From: JBCBJZ01 sp038522635
GTDB taxonomy: Bacteria; Pseudomonadota; Alphaproteobacteria; Rhizobiales; Hyphomicrobiaceae
Reading direction: 5' to 3'
DNA: 18,564 nucleotides
NCBI GenBank assembly: GCA_038522635.1
Contig: JBCBJZ010000065.1
Coordinates: 1 to 18,564, forward strand
Translations under genes and position numbers: made by a program
The notes under the pieces: model-generated
Database searches by the model: none
The model's input: only the letters and a program-made list of their open reading frames with translations
Told to the model about the DNA's origin: nothing
Shown here: piece by piece, positions 7,219 through 13,975 of the stretch
Layout of the letters: each line of letters starts with the position of its first letter
Position numbering within the stretch: position 1 is the stretch's first letter

Positions 7219-7253
7219 TAGCTAGGCCTTGGTGGGCCCTGCCGGCGCTTCGC

Positions 7254-7352
7254 GTTCATCCGCTTCAGGTGGACTCACCTGAGGCGAAAGATGAACGGCA
7301 AAACAAAGACGTAGATGTCGGTTCTGCTTCGACCTGAAGCGAGCCGACTCTA
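7254..7352 (+). repeat. Two-hairpin dispersed repeat, copy 2
   Basis: Hairpin 1 at 7254-7296: GTTCATC/GATGAAC outer stem, CGCTTCAGGTG/CACCTGAGGCG inner stem, GACT loop, 3' AAA bulge. Hairpin 2 at 7317-7348: GTCGGTTC/GAGCCGAC, a bulged T, then GCTTC/GAAGC around GACCT. The right end reads ACTCTA (7347-7352); the left TAGA of copies 1 and 3 is replaced by TCGC. It lies 35 bases after the stop of the upstream plus-strand gene. Confidence 0.9.
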
Positions 7353-7443
7353 GGACTTTGCGCCCGTTGCACTGGAGCCCGGGTGCACGCTCGTGACCCG
7401 CCTGCCACAGCCCGCCGGTGAAACGTAAGTTTGCCCCAAACGC

Positions 7444-7513
7444 GCCTGCCCCCGCAGCTAGGCAGGCCTTTACCCGGCGGTGTAAGCCGTCGGTCGAAGG
7501 GTGCATGCGCACC
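7444..7513 (+). promoter_or_regulatory. Hairpins in the leader of the second four-cysteine gene
   Basis: GCCTGCC/GGCAGGC (7444-7450 and 7461-7467, 10-base loop) and GGTGC-ATGC-GCACC (7500-7513) lie between repeat copy 2 and the gene at 7542. They could be an attenuator or simply leader structure. I compared the region with a cobalamin riboswitch and found no B12 box. Confidence 0.3.
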
Positions 7514-7541
7514 GCAACACAAAGCGTGAGAGGGGTTCTTG

Positions 7542-7892
7542 ATGCGTAAGGCTCTGGCGATGGCGGCGGCAGCGTCGTTAGCGATGTTGGTGGCGGCTGG
7601 ACCGGCACAGGCGGGTTGCAAGGTGCTCGGCTTTTCCGTGAACGACTACGGCAAAGAGGGGCCGATCCGCGATGCGAAGGCGCTGCTCGATAAGTACATC
7701 GCGCGGTGGACGGCAAAGCGCGGCATCAAGAACTACACGGTCGGCAAGAAGAAGGTCACGTGCGAGCTTTACCTCGACCTGATCGTGTTCGATGAGCACA
7801 CCTGCAAGGCAACGGCAAAGTTCTGCTGGAAGAGCAAATCGAAGCCCAAGCCGAAGCCCACCGCCGCTGCCGCGGGCAAGAAAGAAGGCTGA
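7542..7892 (+). CDS. Small secreted four-cysteine protein, paralogue 2
   Basis: A 116-residue protein with a Sec signal peptide (MRKALAMAAAASLAMLVAAG, cleavage near AQA-GC). The mature part has cysteines at residues 26, 74, 88 and 95, spaced 48, 14 and 7 apart; paralogue 1 has 49, 14 and 7. Both carry a YGK/FGK motif, an R-G-x-K or K-G-x-K turn and C-x-x-YLD. This copy adds a C-terminal tail of alternating Lys and Pro (KSKSKPKPKPT) ending in Ala/Gly/Lys, which might touch the cell wall or nucleic acid. The ATG at 7542 is preceded by AGAGGGG at good spacing. No known domain is recognised, so the function is unknown. Confidence 0.8.
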   Translation: MRKALAMAAAASLAMLVAAGPAQAGCKVLGFSVNDYGKEGPIRDAKALLDKYIARWTAKRGIKNYTVGKKKVTCELYLDLIVFDEHTCKATAKFCWKSKSKPKPKPTAAAAGKKEG

Positions 7893-7913
7893 AGTTGATC
7901 GCCCGATGTCTAA

Positions 7914-7940
7914 GCGCGAGCCTGTCAGACAGGCTTGCGC
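7914..7940. terminator. Hairpin between convergent genes, probable bidirectional terminator
   Basis: Two 13-base arms (GCGCGAGCCTGTC and GACAGGCTTGCGC) pair with only one G-U and one base between them. The hairpin includes the stop codon (7925-7927) of the minus-strand methyltransferase and lies 21 bases after the stop of the plus-strand gene at 7892. There is no strong T-run on either side. The core AGCCTGTC/GACAGG recurs at 5106-5120. Confidence 0.5.
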
Positions 7941-8770
7941 AGCGTCAAACAGATGTGGGCCACAGGGCCAGCGGTGTGCGGTCGCGTGAAAGCCTCTTCC
8001 GCCTCCACCACCAAGCCGAGGCCCGTCCGCAAGCGTTCGATCGCATCCGGCGCTAGCGGGAACGGCGGCCCATCAACGGGGCCATCAGCCTCGCGCATGC
8101 GGGTGATGAGCACCGCGCGACCGCCCGGCTTCACCATCGCTGCGATCGCATCCTGGGCTGCCTCCAGCAACGCCAACGGCATAGATTGTAGCGTGTAGGT
8201 GTCGTGCACGAGATCGAACTGCCCCCGCCACGCTGTGGGCGCCTCGAGCAGATCGGCAACCTCAAAGCTGAGCGCCTCGACGCTCGCATGCCGCTTTTGC
8301 GCCCAACCCACCGCCACCGGCGACAGATCAAAGCCGATCACATCGTAGCCCTCTAACGCCAGCATGGCCGCGTGATCGCCAAGCCCGCTCGCGACGTCGA
8401 GCGCGAGAGGGCGGATGGGCTGTGCCGCGGTCGTGGCCGTGGCCGTGGCCGCCAGTGGGTGATCATCGAGCCACCGACGCAAGACCTCAATCGGCGTGGC
8501 GTGCATCCAGGGAATGAGTGCCGCATCCCCTTGCGCTTGCGCGTAGACCGCATCGAACCAGGCCCCACGCGATGCGTCTTCGCCGACCACCGCGCTGGCC
8601 GATGCAGCGTTGTCTCGGGCGCGGGCGTAGGCTTCCGCATCGACTGAAACGGCGACCAATGTGTCAGCGCGCGTTTGAGGAGATGAGCCTGCGGTTTCAG
8701 CGTCGTCGCCGGCCCCGTCGCTATGCCCGTTCTCAGCGTCAGAAGATCCACCAGAAGATCCACCGCTCAT
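7925..8770 (-). CDS. Class I SAM-dependent methyltransferase
   Basis: A 281-residue protein. Residues 1-65 or so are low complexity (Ser/Gly/Asp/Ala rich). The catalytic part begins at WFDAVYAQAQ (71-80), then PWMH (87-90). Motif I is LALDVASGLGDHAAML (122-137), the acidic residue that binds SAM ribose lies in GFDLSP (147-151), and motif II-like VADLLEA and FDLVHDTYTLQSM follow. The layout resembles thiopurine methyltransferase/TehB-like enzymes acting on small molecules, but the substrate is not known. The start at 8770 overlaps the holC stop by four bases (ATGA), so translation is likely coupled; a longer open frame upstream runs inside holC and is rejected. A six-base GTGGCC tandem repeat (about 8431-8455) encodes the Ala/Thr run at 108-116. 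Confidence 0.82.
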   Translation of the reverse strand: MSGGSSGGSSDAENGHSDGAGDDAETAGSSPQTRADTLVAVSVDAEAYARARDNAASASAVVGEDASRGAWFDAVYAQAQGDAALIPWMHATPIEVLRRWLDDHPLAATATATTAAQPIRPLALDVASGLGDHAAMLALEGYDVIGFDLSPVAVGWAQKRHASVEALSFEVADLLEAPTAWRGQFDLVHDTYTLQSMPLALLEAAQDAIAAMVKPGGRAVLITRMREADGPVDGPPFPLAPDAIERLRTGLGLVVEAEEAFTRPHTAGPVAHICLTLRKPV

Positions 8771-9279
8771 GCCTTTTTCTCCCATCGCCCTTGCGCGTTC
8801 TGCTGCCAATAGGTCAGCGCGCAACCGGCAGCCTTGGCCGCTTTCCAGCGGGTGCGGGCATGGCTGACGGCATCCGGGTCATGCCCGTTGAACAGGTAGA
8901 CCAGGCGCGCATAGCCCTCGAAAGCTTCCGGCGCTGCGCCATCGCAGTAGAACCGGACACTCGCGCCGTTCGGGTTCTCCTCCGCCTGTAGCGTGAGCAC
9001 GATCGGCTGGGTTGGCGCGCGGGTATCGCTGGCGGGCGCATGAGGTAGGAAGCTCTCATCCCGGTACGTCCAAAGCAGTTGATCGAGCGCTGCGAGCCGT
9101 TCTTCGCTGGTCACTTGAATGACCGCGCGCAGGCCGCGTTCCAGTGTCTTTTCGGCAAGCACCGGCAGCACACGCTCCAACGGCTGCTGCTCCAAATGGT
9201 AGAACAAAACCTCGGTGAGCCCGTCCGCACCCGCGTCCGTCTGAACCGCAACAGCCGTGGTCTGGTCGCTCTGTCGCAT
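8767..9279 (-). CDS. holC: DNA polymerase III subunit chi
   Basis: HolC is the chi subunit of the clamp-loader complex. With psi it ties the loader to SSB on the lagging strand. The 170-residue product shows the family pattern TEVLFYHLEQQPLERVLP (22-39), EKTLERGLRAVIQ, and the highly conserved LLWTYRDESFLPH (68-80), plus a C-terminal YLFNGHDPDAVSHAR region. It has about 20 extra residues before TEVLFYHL, with no alternative start codon there, so 9279 is kept. GGGAAG lies upstream of the ATG. In many alphaproteobacteria holC neighbours the aminopeptidase gene pepA; here the upstream side is instead a gene-free stretch and the damaged der gene. Confidence 0.9.
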   Translation of the reverse strand: MRQSDQTTAVAVQTDAGADGLTEVLFYHLEQQPLERVLPVLAEKTLERGLRAVIQVTSEERLAALDQLLWTYRDESFLPHAPASDTRAPTQPIVLTLQAEENPNGASVRFYCDGAAPEAFEGYARLVYLFNGHDPDAVSHARTRWKAAKAAGCALTYWQQNAQGRWEKKA

Positions 9280-9666
9280 GCACGCTTCCCATCACGGCAG
9301 TAGAGACATCAAAAGCCGAAGGAGCATCAAAAAGAAGACGGTTTGACTTTCTAAAGCGCGAAGCAGCGCCGCCCCTTGCGCCCGCGCTCAACAACCCCAT
9401 GTATCGGCTCCACGATGGCGCCTTCAAGGGGCAGCCGTCGAACCCATGGCGTGTGAGCGCGGCGGGCACCTTGCAGTCTCCTTGCGTGTTCGGTGCCGTT
9501 GATCTTGAGAACGCGAAACTTCAAGCGTTTCGATCCGCCGCTGCTCCGCCCATGGTGATCGCACACCCCAAGCATCGCAATCGCGGGCAGACCTGGTGCA
9601 ACGCTGGTGGTGTCATCCAGGTTGGAGCCGTCCCAACAGCGGCGTCAGATCTTCCCAGCGCCAGCG
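9280..9666. other. Gene-free stretch between holC and der
   Basis: No gene is supported in these 387 bases. Open frames exist on both strands (plus 9399-9731, minus 9351-9575), but neither has a convincing ribosome binding site or a product I recognise, and codon choice is not like the neighbours. A short inverted repeat CTTGA/TCAAG lies near 9514-9535. It follows the 3' end of der and precedes holC, so it may hold a terminator and the holC promoter. It does not contain the segment missing from der. Confidence 0.45.
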
Positions 9667-11008
9667 TCAGCTCTTACCAGCATAAGGGTTCTTGCCGCGG
9701 CGCAATTGGAAGCGCAACGGTACGCCCTTAAAACCAAAGCTGTCGCGCAAACCGTTCACCAGATAGCGCACGTAGGACTTGGGCAGATCATCGGGGCGCG
9801 AACAAAACGCCACGAACGTCGGCGGGCGCGCATGCGGCTGCGTGAGGTAGCGGATTTTCAGCCGGCGCCCGGAGACAGCAGGGGGCGGATGACGCTGCAC
9901 CGCTTCATCGAGCCAACGGTTGAGGTCAGGCGTGCTGACCCGCATGTTCCAAATCTCGTAAGTTTGGAACGCACTCTGCATGACCTTATCGATCCCACTT
10001 GTTGACGGCCACCACGAGCGCACGCCCCTCGCGGGTCACTTGATCGGCGATGGCGAGGTCCTGATGCTCCATCGCGCGCGTCGCATCCATCAGCAGCACG
10101 ACAACTTCGGCGAAGTCGATCGCACGTAGGGCATCACCGGCCGACAGCTTTTCGGCTCGCTCCGTCACCCGCGCTTTGCGTCTGAGGCCCGCGGTGTCGA
10201 ACAATTTGACAGGTCGGCCGCGCCACGAAAGGTCGGTTGCAATCGTATCGCGGGTGAGCCCCGGCTCCGGGCCGGTGATCATGCGGTCATCGCCAAGCAG
10301 CGCGTTGACCAGCGTGGATTTACCTGCGTTCGGCCGCCCGACGATGGCGAGCCGCAGAGGTTTGGCCTGATCGCTTTCGTCGGCAGAGGCCCTGTCGTCG
10401 TTCCACGCATCAAACGGTTGGCCGGCCTCACGGAACGCCGTTTCGATCGCACTCCAGAGGTCAGCGAGGCCCTGGCCGTGCTCCGCCGAGATGGCGACCG
10501 GTTCACCGAAGCCCAACGCGTAGGCATCATAGTAGCCCGCGTCCGACGCATGACTTTCGCATTTGTTGGCGACGAGCACCACCGGGCGGCCGGCCTGGCG
10601 CGCGATCGTTGCGAAAGCCTGGTCGGCCGGAACCACGCCAGCGCGCGCATCGATCACGAAACAGACCACATCGGCTTCGGCGATCGCGCGTTCGCTTTGT
10701 TCGCGCATGCGGGCCGGGATCGAACCATCACTTGCCTCTTCAAGGCCGGCGGTATCGATCAAACGCAGCGTGGTGTCGTTGAGGCTGGTTTCGCCCATAC
10801 GCCGGTCTCGGGTGAGACCGGGCATATCGGACACCAGCGCTTCGCGGCGGCCCACGAGGCGGTTGAAGAGGGTGGATTTGCCGACGTTGGGCCGCCCGAT
10901 GATGGCGATCGTGGGCGGCAGGCGCGTTGGGACGGCGCCCGCGCCGCTGGCGTCGTCTTGAGACGCAGAGGCGTCGTGATGTTCATAGGAGGGATCGGCC
11001 GTGGCCAT
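9667..11008 (-). pseudogene. der: GTPase Der (EngA), interrupted by internal deletion and frameshift
   Basis: Der is a tandem-GTPase needed for 50S ribosome assembly. The upstream part (11008 to 9986, 340 residues) has a 33-residue extension, GTPase 1 (GRPNVGKST 38-46, DTAG 85-88, NKCE 148-151) and GTPase 2 (GRPNAGKST 224-232, DTAG 271-274, NKWD 336-339), then stops. In another frame, GIDKVMQSAFQTYEIWNMRV begins immediately and continues through the KH-like domain (LNRWLDEAVQRHPPP, TQPHARPPTFVAF, LPKSYVRYLVNGLR, KNPYAG) to the stop at 9667. Normal Der has about 37 residues between NKWD and this point, including the G5 SAL motif; these are absent. The missing DNA is about 110 bp and not a multiple of three. 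No in-frame route joins the parts. The order yfgM-bamB-der matches many proteobacteria. As der is essential in bacteria tested, an assembly or sequencing error is at least as likely as a true lesion. Confidence 0.85.
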
Positions 11009-11081
11009 GGCTTACGCTTTCGCCAGCCTTGCGCGACTTGCAAGCGCACCTCCGACCGCTCGGTTTGGAGCGGGGGAGCAC

Positions 11082-11096
11082 GCGGCGCTGCGCCGC
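11082..11096 (-). terminator. Short GC hairpin after bamB
   Basis: GCGGCGC and GCGCCGC pair perfectly around a single T, ten bases past the bamB stop and 73 bases before the der start. No T-run follows, so it may be an attenuator or an mRNA-stability stem rather than a full terminator. Confidence 0.3.
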
Positions 11097-11106
11097 CAGG
11101 GCCGGA

Positions 11107-12474
11107 TTACTTCAGGGCAATCAGCTGCCCGTTGTCTGCAAGCACGTACATGTAGCCGTTCGCAACCACCGGCGCGATGTAAACTTTGCGCCCCAGTGAC
11201 AGGCCAGACAACGGCCGCCCGGTTGCAGCGTCCACGCTGAGCAAGCGGCCCTTGCCTGAAACCAACCACAGCCGGTTGCCGGCGAGCACGGGGCCTGACC
11301 ACAACTTGGCGTTGGGCAGTTTGATCTGCCAGTTGGTTTTGCCGTCACGCTTATCGATGGCGAACAACCGCCCGCCGGTATCGACCACAAACACGGTAGG
11401 TCCAGCGACCCAAGGGGTCTGAATGCTCGGCAAGGTGATCGACCAGCGCCGCTCGCCCGATTTGAGCGAGGTTGCGAGCATGCGGCCCGCATGGCCCACC
11501 GCGTAGACGACGCCGTCAGCCACGGCGGGGCGGCCCGGATCGGTCATCGCCGCAAGCGAGGAGCGCCGGCGACTGGAAGCTACAGATTCGGTCCACTGGG
11601 TGCTGCCGTCGCTGACGTTGAGCGCCACCAGTTCACCTGTCGGGTAGGGTGCAATGACGGTATCAGCGGCAACGGCTGGCGACACGTTCGTGAGGATGCG
11701 CGCGCTTTCAGGCAGCCCGGTGAACGTCCACAGTTCGGTCCCGTCCGCGCCACTCAGCGCGAAGAAGCGCCCGTTGGTGCCCACAACGAAGACGCGATCG
11801 CCTGATGCGGTTGGCGATGCCCGCAGCGGCACCCGCAGGTTCTTCTCCCACAGCTTCTTGCCGGTCCGTGGATCGAGCGCGAACACGATGCCAAAGCCGG
11901 TCGCGACGTAAAGCCGGCCGTTGTCGACGGCAAGGCCGCCACCGAAGCCTTCGCGGGCACGCTCAGACTGCGGGGCAAGCGCGATGCGCCAGGCGCGCGC
12001 ACCACCGGTTGCTGAAAACGCGCTCACGCGGCCGTAGGTATCAAGGGTAAACACCCGACCATCCGCGACGATGGGACTGGCGACCAAGCGACCGTAAGAG
12101 CTTGATCCTGCACCAACATCAGCCCGCCAAACGATCCGCAGCGATCCGTTGAGCACCAGGTGACCCGGTGCGTTGCTGGCTTCGCCACCGGGCTGAGTCC
12201 AGCCCACATTCATGCGCGCTTGCGGTAAGGTGATGGGGCGCGTCGCCGCTGCCAGTTCCGCACCGCCCTGGCGTTGGGTGATGACCGGAATCCGCTTGCC
12301 CGGGATCGGCTTCTTGACCTCTTTGAACGGGTTAAGGTCGGTCAATTTCGGCATGCTTGACCCGCAGCCGCCTAGGATCAACCCGCCAGCGATCACCGTG
12401 CCGCCGGCAAGCGCACGCGTCCAAACTGAAGCGCCTTGCGCGGAAGAGGACGTAGAGCGGGCTCGTGCGGGCAT
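11107..12474 (-). CDS. bamB: Outer-membrane assembly lipoprotein BamB, PQQ-like beta-propeller
   Basis: BamB is the beta-propeller lipoprotein that helps BamA insert outer-membrane proteins. The 455-residue product has a signal sequence with lipobox LGGC (Cys37). Repeated PQQ-type blades follow, with motifs such as GRVFTLDTYGRVSAF, GRLYVATGFGIVFALDPRTGKKLWEKNL, DRVFVVGTNGRFFALSGADGTELW and YMYVLADNGQLIALK at the C-terminus. I chose the ATG at 12474, with AAGG eight bases upstream, giving a normal lipoprotein signal; the open frame reaches 12537 but without a ribosome binding site. It is longer than E. coli BamB (392), mainly from the N-terminal linker. It lies between yfgM and der, the conserved order, with 74 and 98 bases of spacing. 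PQQ binding is not implied. Confidence 0.92.
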   Translation of the reverse strand: MPARARSTSSSAQGASVWTRALAGGTVIAGGLILGGCGSSMPKLTDLNPFKEVKKPIPGKRIPVITQRQGGAELAAATRPITLPQARMNVGWTQPGGEASNAPGHLVLNGSLRIVWRADVGAGSSSYGRLVASPIVADGRVFTLDTYGRVSAFSATGGARAWRIALAPQSERAREGFGGGLAVDNGRLYVATGFGIVFALDPRTGKKLWEKNLRVPLRASPTASGDRVFVVGTNGRFFALSGADGTELWTFTGLPESARILTNVSPAVAADTVIAPYPTGELVALNVSDGSTQWTESVASSRRRSSLAAMTDPGRPAVADGVVYAVGHAGRMLATSLKSGERRWSITLPSIQTPWVAGPTVFVVDTGGRLFAIDKRDGKTNWQIKLPNAKLWSGPVLAGNRLWLVSGKGRLLSVDAATGRPLSGLSLGRKVYIAPVVANGYMYVLADNGQLIALK

Positions 12475-12548
12475 CGTGCGTACCTTGGATCGTCGCGCGG
12501 GTCTGATGGCGCCCGCGCGCTTCGTTGCCCGCATCAAACGCGTTTTGC

Positions 12549-13625
12549 CTAGTTGGCTGGCGCTGCGGGCTTGGGCTTATCCGCATTCGGTTTTGGCTTC
12601 GGCTTCGCGGTCGGTTCGGGCGTAGTCGGTGCTTTCGGCGTCACTGTGGCGGGTTTGGCGGTCGGCTTGGCCGTCGGGGCTGTGGGAGCGGTTGGCTTTG
12701 CTGAAGCTGGCTCCACCTTGACCTTGTCGGCCGCGGGCGCTTTCGGCTTAGCCTGTTGATCTTGCTTCGGTTTTTTCGCTTCGCCCGGCTTCTTCGCGGG
12801 CGTTGCGGTCGACTGTGGCTTTTGGGTCTCGGTCGTCTTGTCCTTTGCAGCCGGCGGCTTGGCTGGTGCTTTCGCCTTCTCTTTGTCCTTGGCCTTCGGC
12901 GTCTGCGCGGTCGTCGACGCCGGTTTTTTCTTGGCCTTGCCCGCCTTCTTGGCGCGCGCTTCGATTTCGCGCTGCGTGATCAACGCCATCATGATGCGCA
13001 CGCGGTTGCGCAAGGCTGCCGGTGCTTTGGCATCGCCGAGGACGCCGTCGAAAATCTTGCGCGCTTCGGCGAGGTTATCGGCCTTCAGCGCTGCTGTTCC
13101 GATGATCTCCTGCGCCGCAAAACGCCATGGGTTGTCGGCCTTCGTTAAAGTGCTGAGCCGATTCTTGATGGCGGTAAAGTCGGCTTTCCCCAGGAGCAGC
13201 ATGCCCGCCTGAAGACGCGCAAACCCGGCGAGCATCGGCGCGGTACTCCCATCAGCCACGATCGCGTCGAAAGCCTTCACCGCATCATCGACCTTACCGG
13301 CTTTGGCCGCCGCACCGGCGAGCCGCAGCCGCGCCAAAGTCTGATAGGTTTGCGGCGCATCGGCGGCGATCGTCTCAAAAGCCTTGTTGGCTTCGCTCGC
13401 CTTACCTTCCTGCGCCAACTGCACGGCTGCCTGGAAGCGTGCCCCCGTTTCAGCCGCCGTTTGCGCAGCCTGCCGGGCCGACCACACCCAGAAGAACGCA
13501 CCGGCTGCGATCACCAGCGCACCGAGGATGGCGTAGAGGCCGTACTCGTTCCACAGCTTCAGGTACTGCTCGCGGCGCAGATCATCTTCGATGTCGCGCA
13601 ACAGGCTTTCATTGTCATCAGCCAT
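12549..13625 (-). CDS. YfgM-like TPR membrane protein with a long Lys/Pro/Ala tail
   Basis: The 358-residue product resembles YfgM, an inner-membrane protein linked in E. coli to SecYEG, PpiD and envelope chaperone traffic. Residues 1-27 are cytosolic and acidic (LLRDIEDDLRREQYLKLWNEYG). A single membrane helix follows at 28-48 (YGLYAILGALVIAAGAFFWVW). A TPR-like helical domain spans about 55-222, with AARLRLA-type and KADNLAEARKIFDGVLGD repeats. Residues 224-358 are almost entirely Lys, Pro, Ala and Thr, with no fold expected; E. coli YfgM (about 206 residues) has no such tail. The start at 13625 matches the family opening; AAGGA lies rather far upstream. It is the first gene of yfgM-bamB-der. 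Confidence 0.85.
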   Translation of the reverse strand: MADDNESLLRDIEDDLRREQYLKLWNEYGLYAILGALVIAAGAFFWVWSARQAAQTAAETGARFQAAVQLAQEGKASEANKAFETIAADAPQTYQTLARLRLAGAAAKAGKVDDAVKAFDAIVADGSTAPMLAGFARLQAGMLLLGKADFTAIKNRLSTLTKADNPWRFAAQEIIGTAALKADNLAEARKIFDGVLGDAKAPAALRNRVRIMMALITQREIEARAKKAGKAKKKPASTTAQTPKAKDKEKAKAPAKPPAAKDKTTETQKPQSTATPAKKPGEAKKPKQDQQAKPKAPAADKVKVEPASAKPTAPTAPTAKPTAKPATVTPKAPTTPEPTAKPKPKPNADKPKPAAPAN

Positions 13626-13672
13626 AGGGCGTTCGCCATCCTTGCGTGTTGGCTTGTGTTGATGGGGCTCGT

Positions 13673-13746
13673 CCCGCGCTATCACGGCAGCCATCGGAGC
13701 GCCGGTCGGGACGATGCAGGGAAATCGGCTGCCCTGATAGCGCGGG
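13673..13746. repeat. Long inverted repeat (19/20) upstream of yfgM
   Basis: The left arm is 13673-13692 (starting CCCGCGCTATCA) and the right arm is 13727-13746 (ending TGATAGCGCGGG). They pair at 19 of 20 positions, with one C-C mismatch, around a 34-base loop. It lies 47 bases upstream of the yfgM start, in the putative leader or promoter. No protein, T-run or known repeat family explains it. Confidence 0.8.
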
Positions 13747-13833
13747 TACCGGTGGCGATCAAATGGGGCTTCACGAAGCGTGCGCCAAGGTGAACGGGCG
13801 GTCGCTCGTGATGGCCTTCCACCGCTTGCGCTT

Positions 13834-13871
13834 AAGGCTTGCCGCCCCTGCGCAAGGCTTGCCCGCCGCTG
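13834..13871. repeat. Imperfect tandem direct repeat
   Basis: AAGGCTTGCCGCCCCTG (13834-13850) is nearly repeated as AAGGCTTGCCCGCCGCTG (13854-13871), a period of 20 bases, directly beside repeat copy 3. Confidence 0.6.
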
Positions 13872-13872
13872 C

Positions 13873-13975
13873 TAGAGTTCATCCGCATCAGGTGGACTCA
13901 CCTGAGGCGAAAGATGAACGGCAAAACAGAAGCTTAGATGTCGGTTCTGCTTCGACTTGAAGCAAACCCACTCTA
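13873..13975 (+). repeat. Two-hairpin dispersed repeat, copy 3
   Basis: It has perfect 6-base terminal inverted repeats, TAGAGT (13873-13878) and ACTCTA (13970-13975). Hairpin 1 is at 13877-13919 (GTTCATC/GATGAAC, inner CGCATCAGGTG/CACCTGAGGCG, GACT loop, AAA bulge). Hairpin 2 is at 13940-13971, with the outer stem slightly decayed but GCTTC/GAAGC kept. The right end supplies the TAG stop of panB on the minus strand, so this copy lies antisense to the gene it follows. On the panB strand, hairpin 2 is followed by a T-rich stretch. Confidence 0.9.

Noticed and set aside
7354..7541. Cobalamin riboswitch before the second four-cysteine gene
   Set aside because: A CCTGCCCCCGCAG string looked suggestive, but no B12 box or GGGAA-type core is present.
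9399..9731. Plus-strand open frame between holC and der
   Set aside because: It has no ribosome binding site or recognisable motif and runs into the antisense of der's conserved C-terminus.
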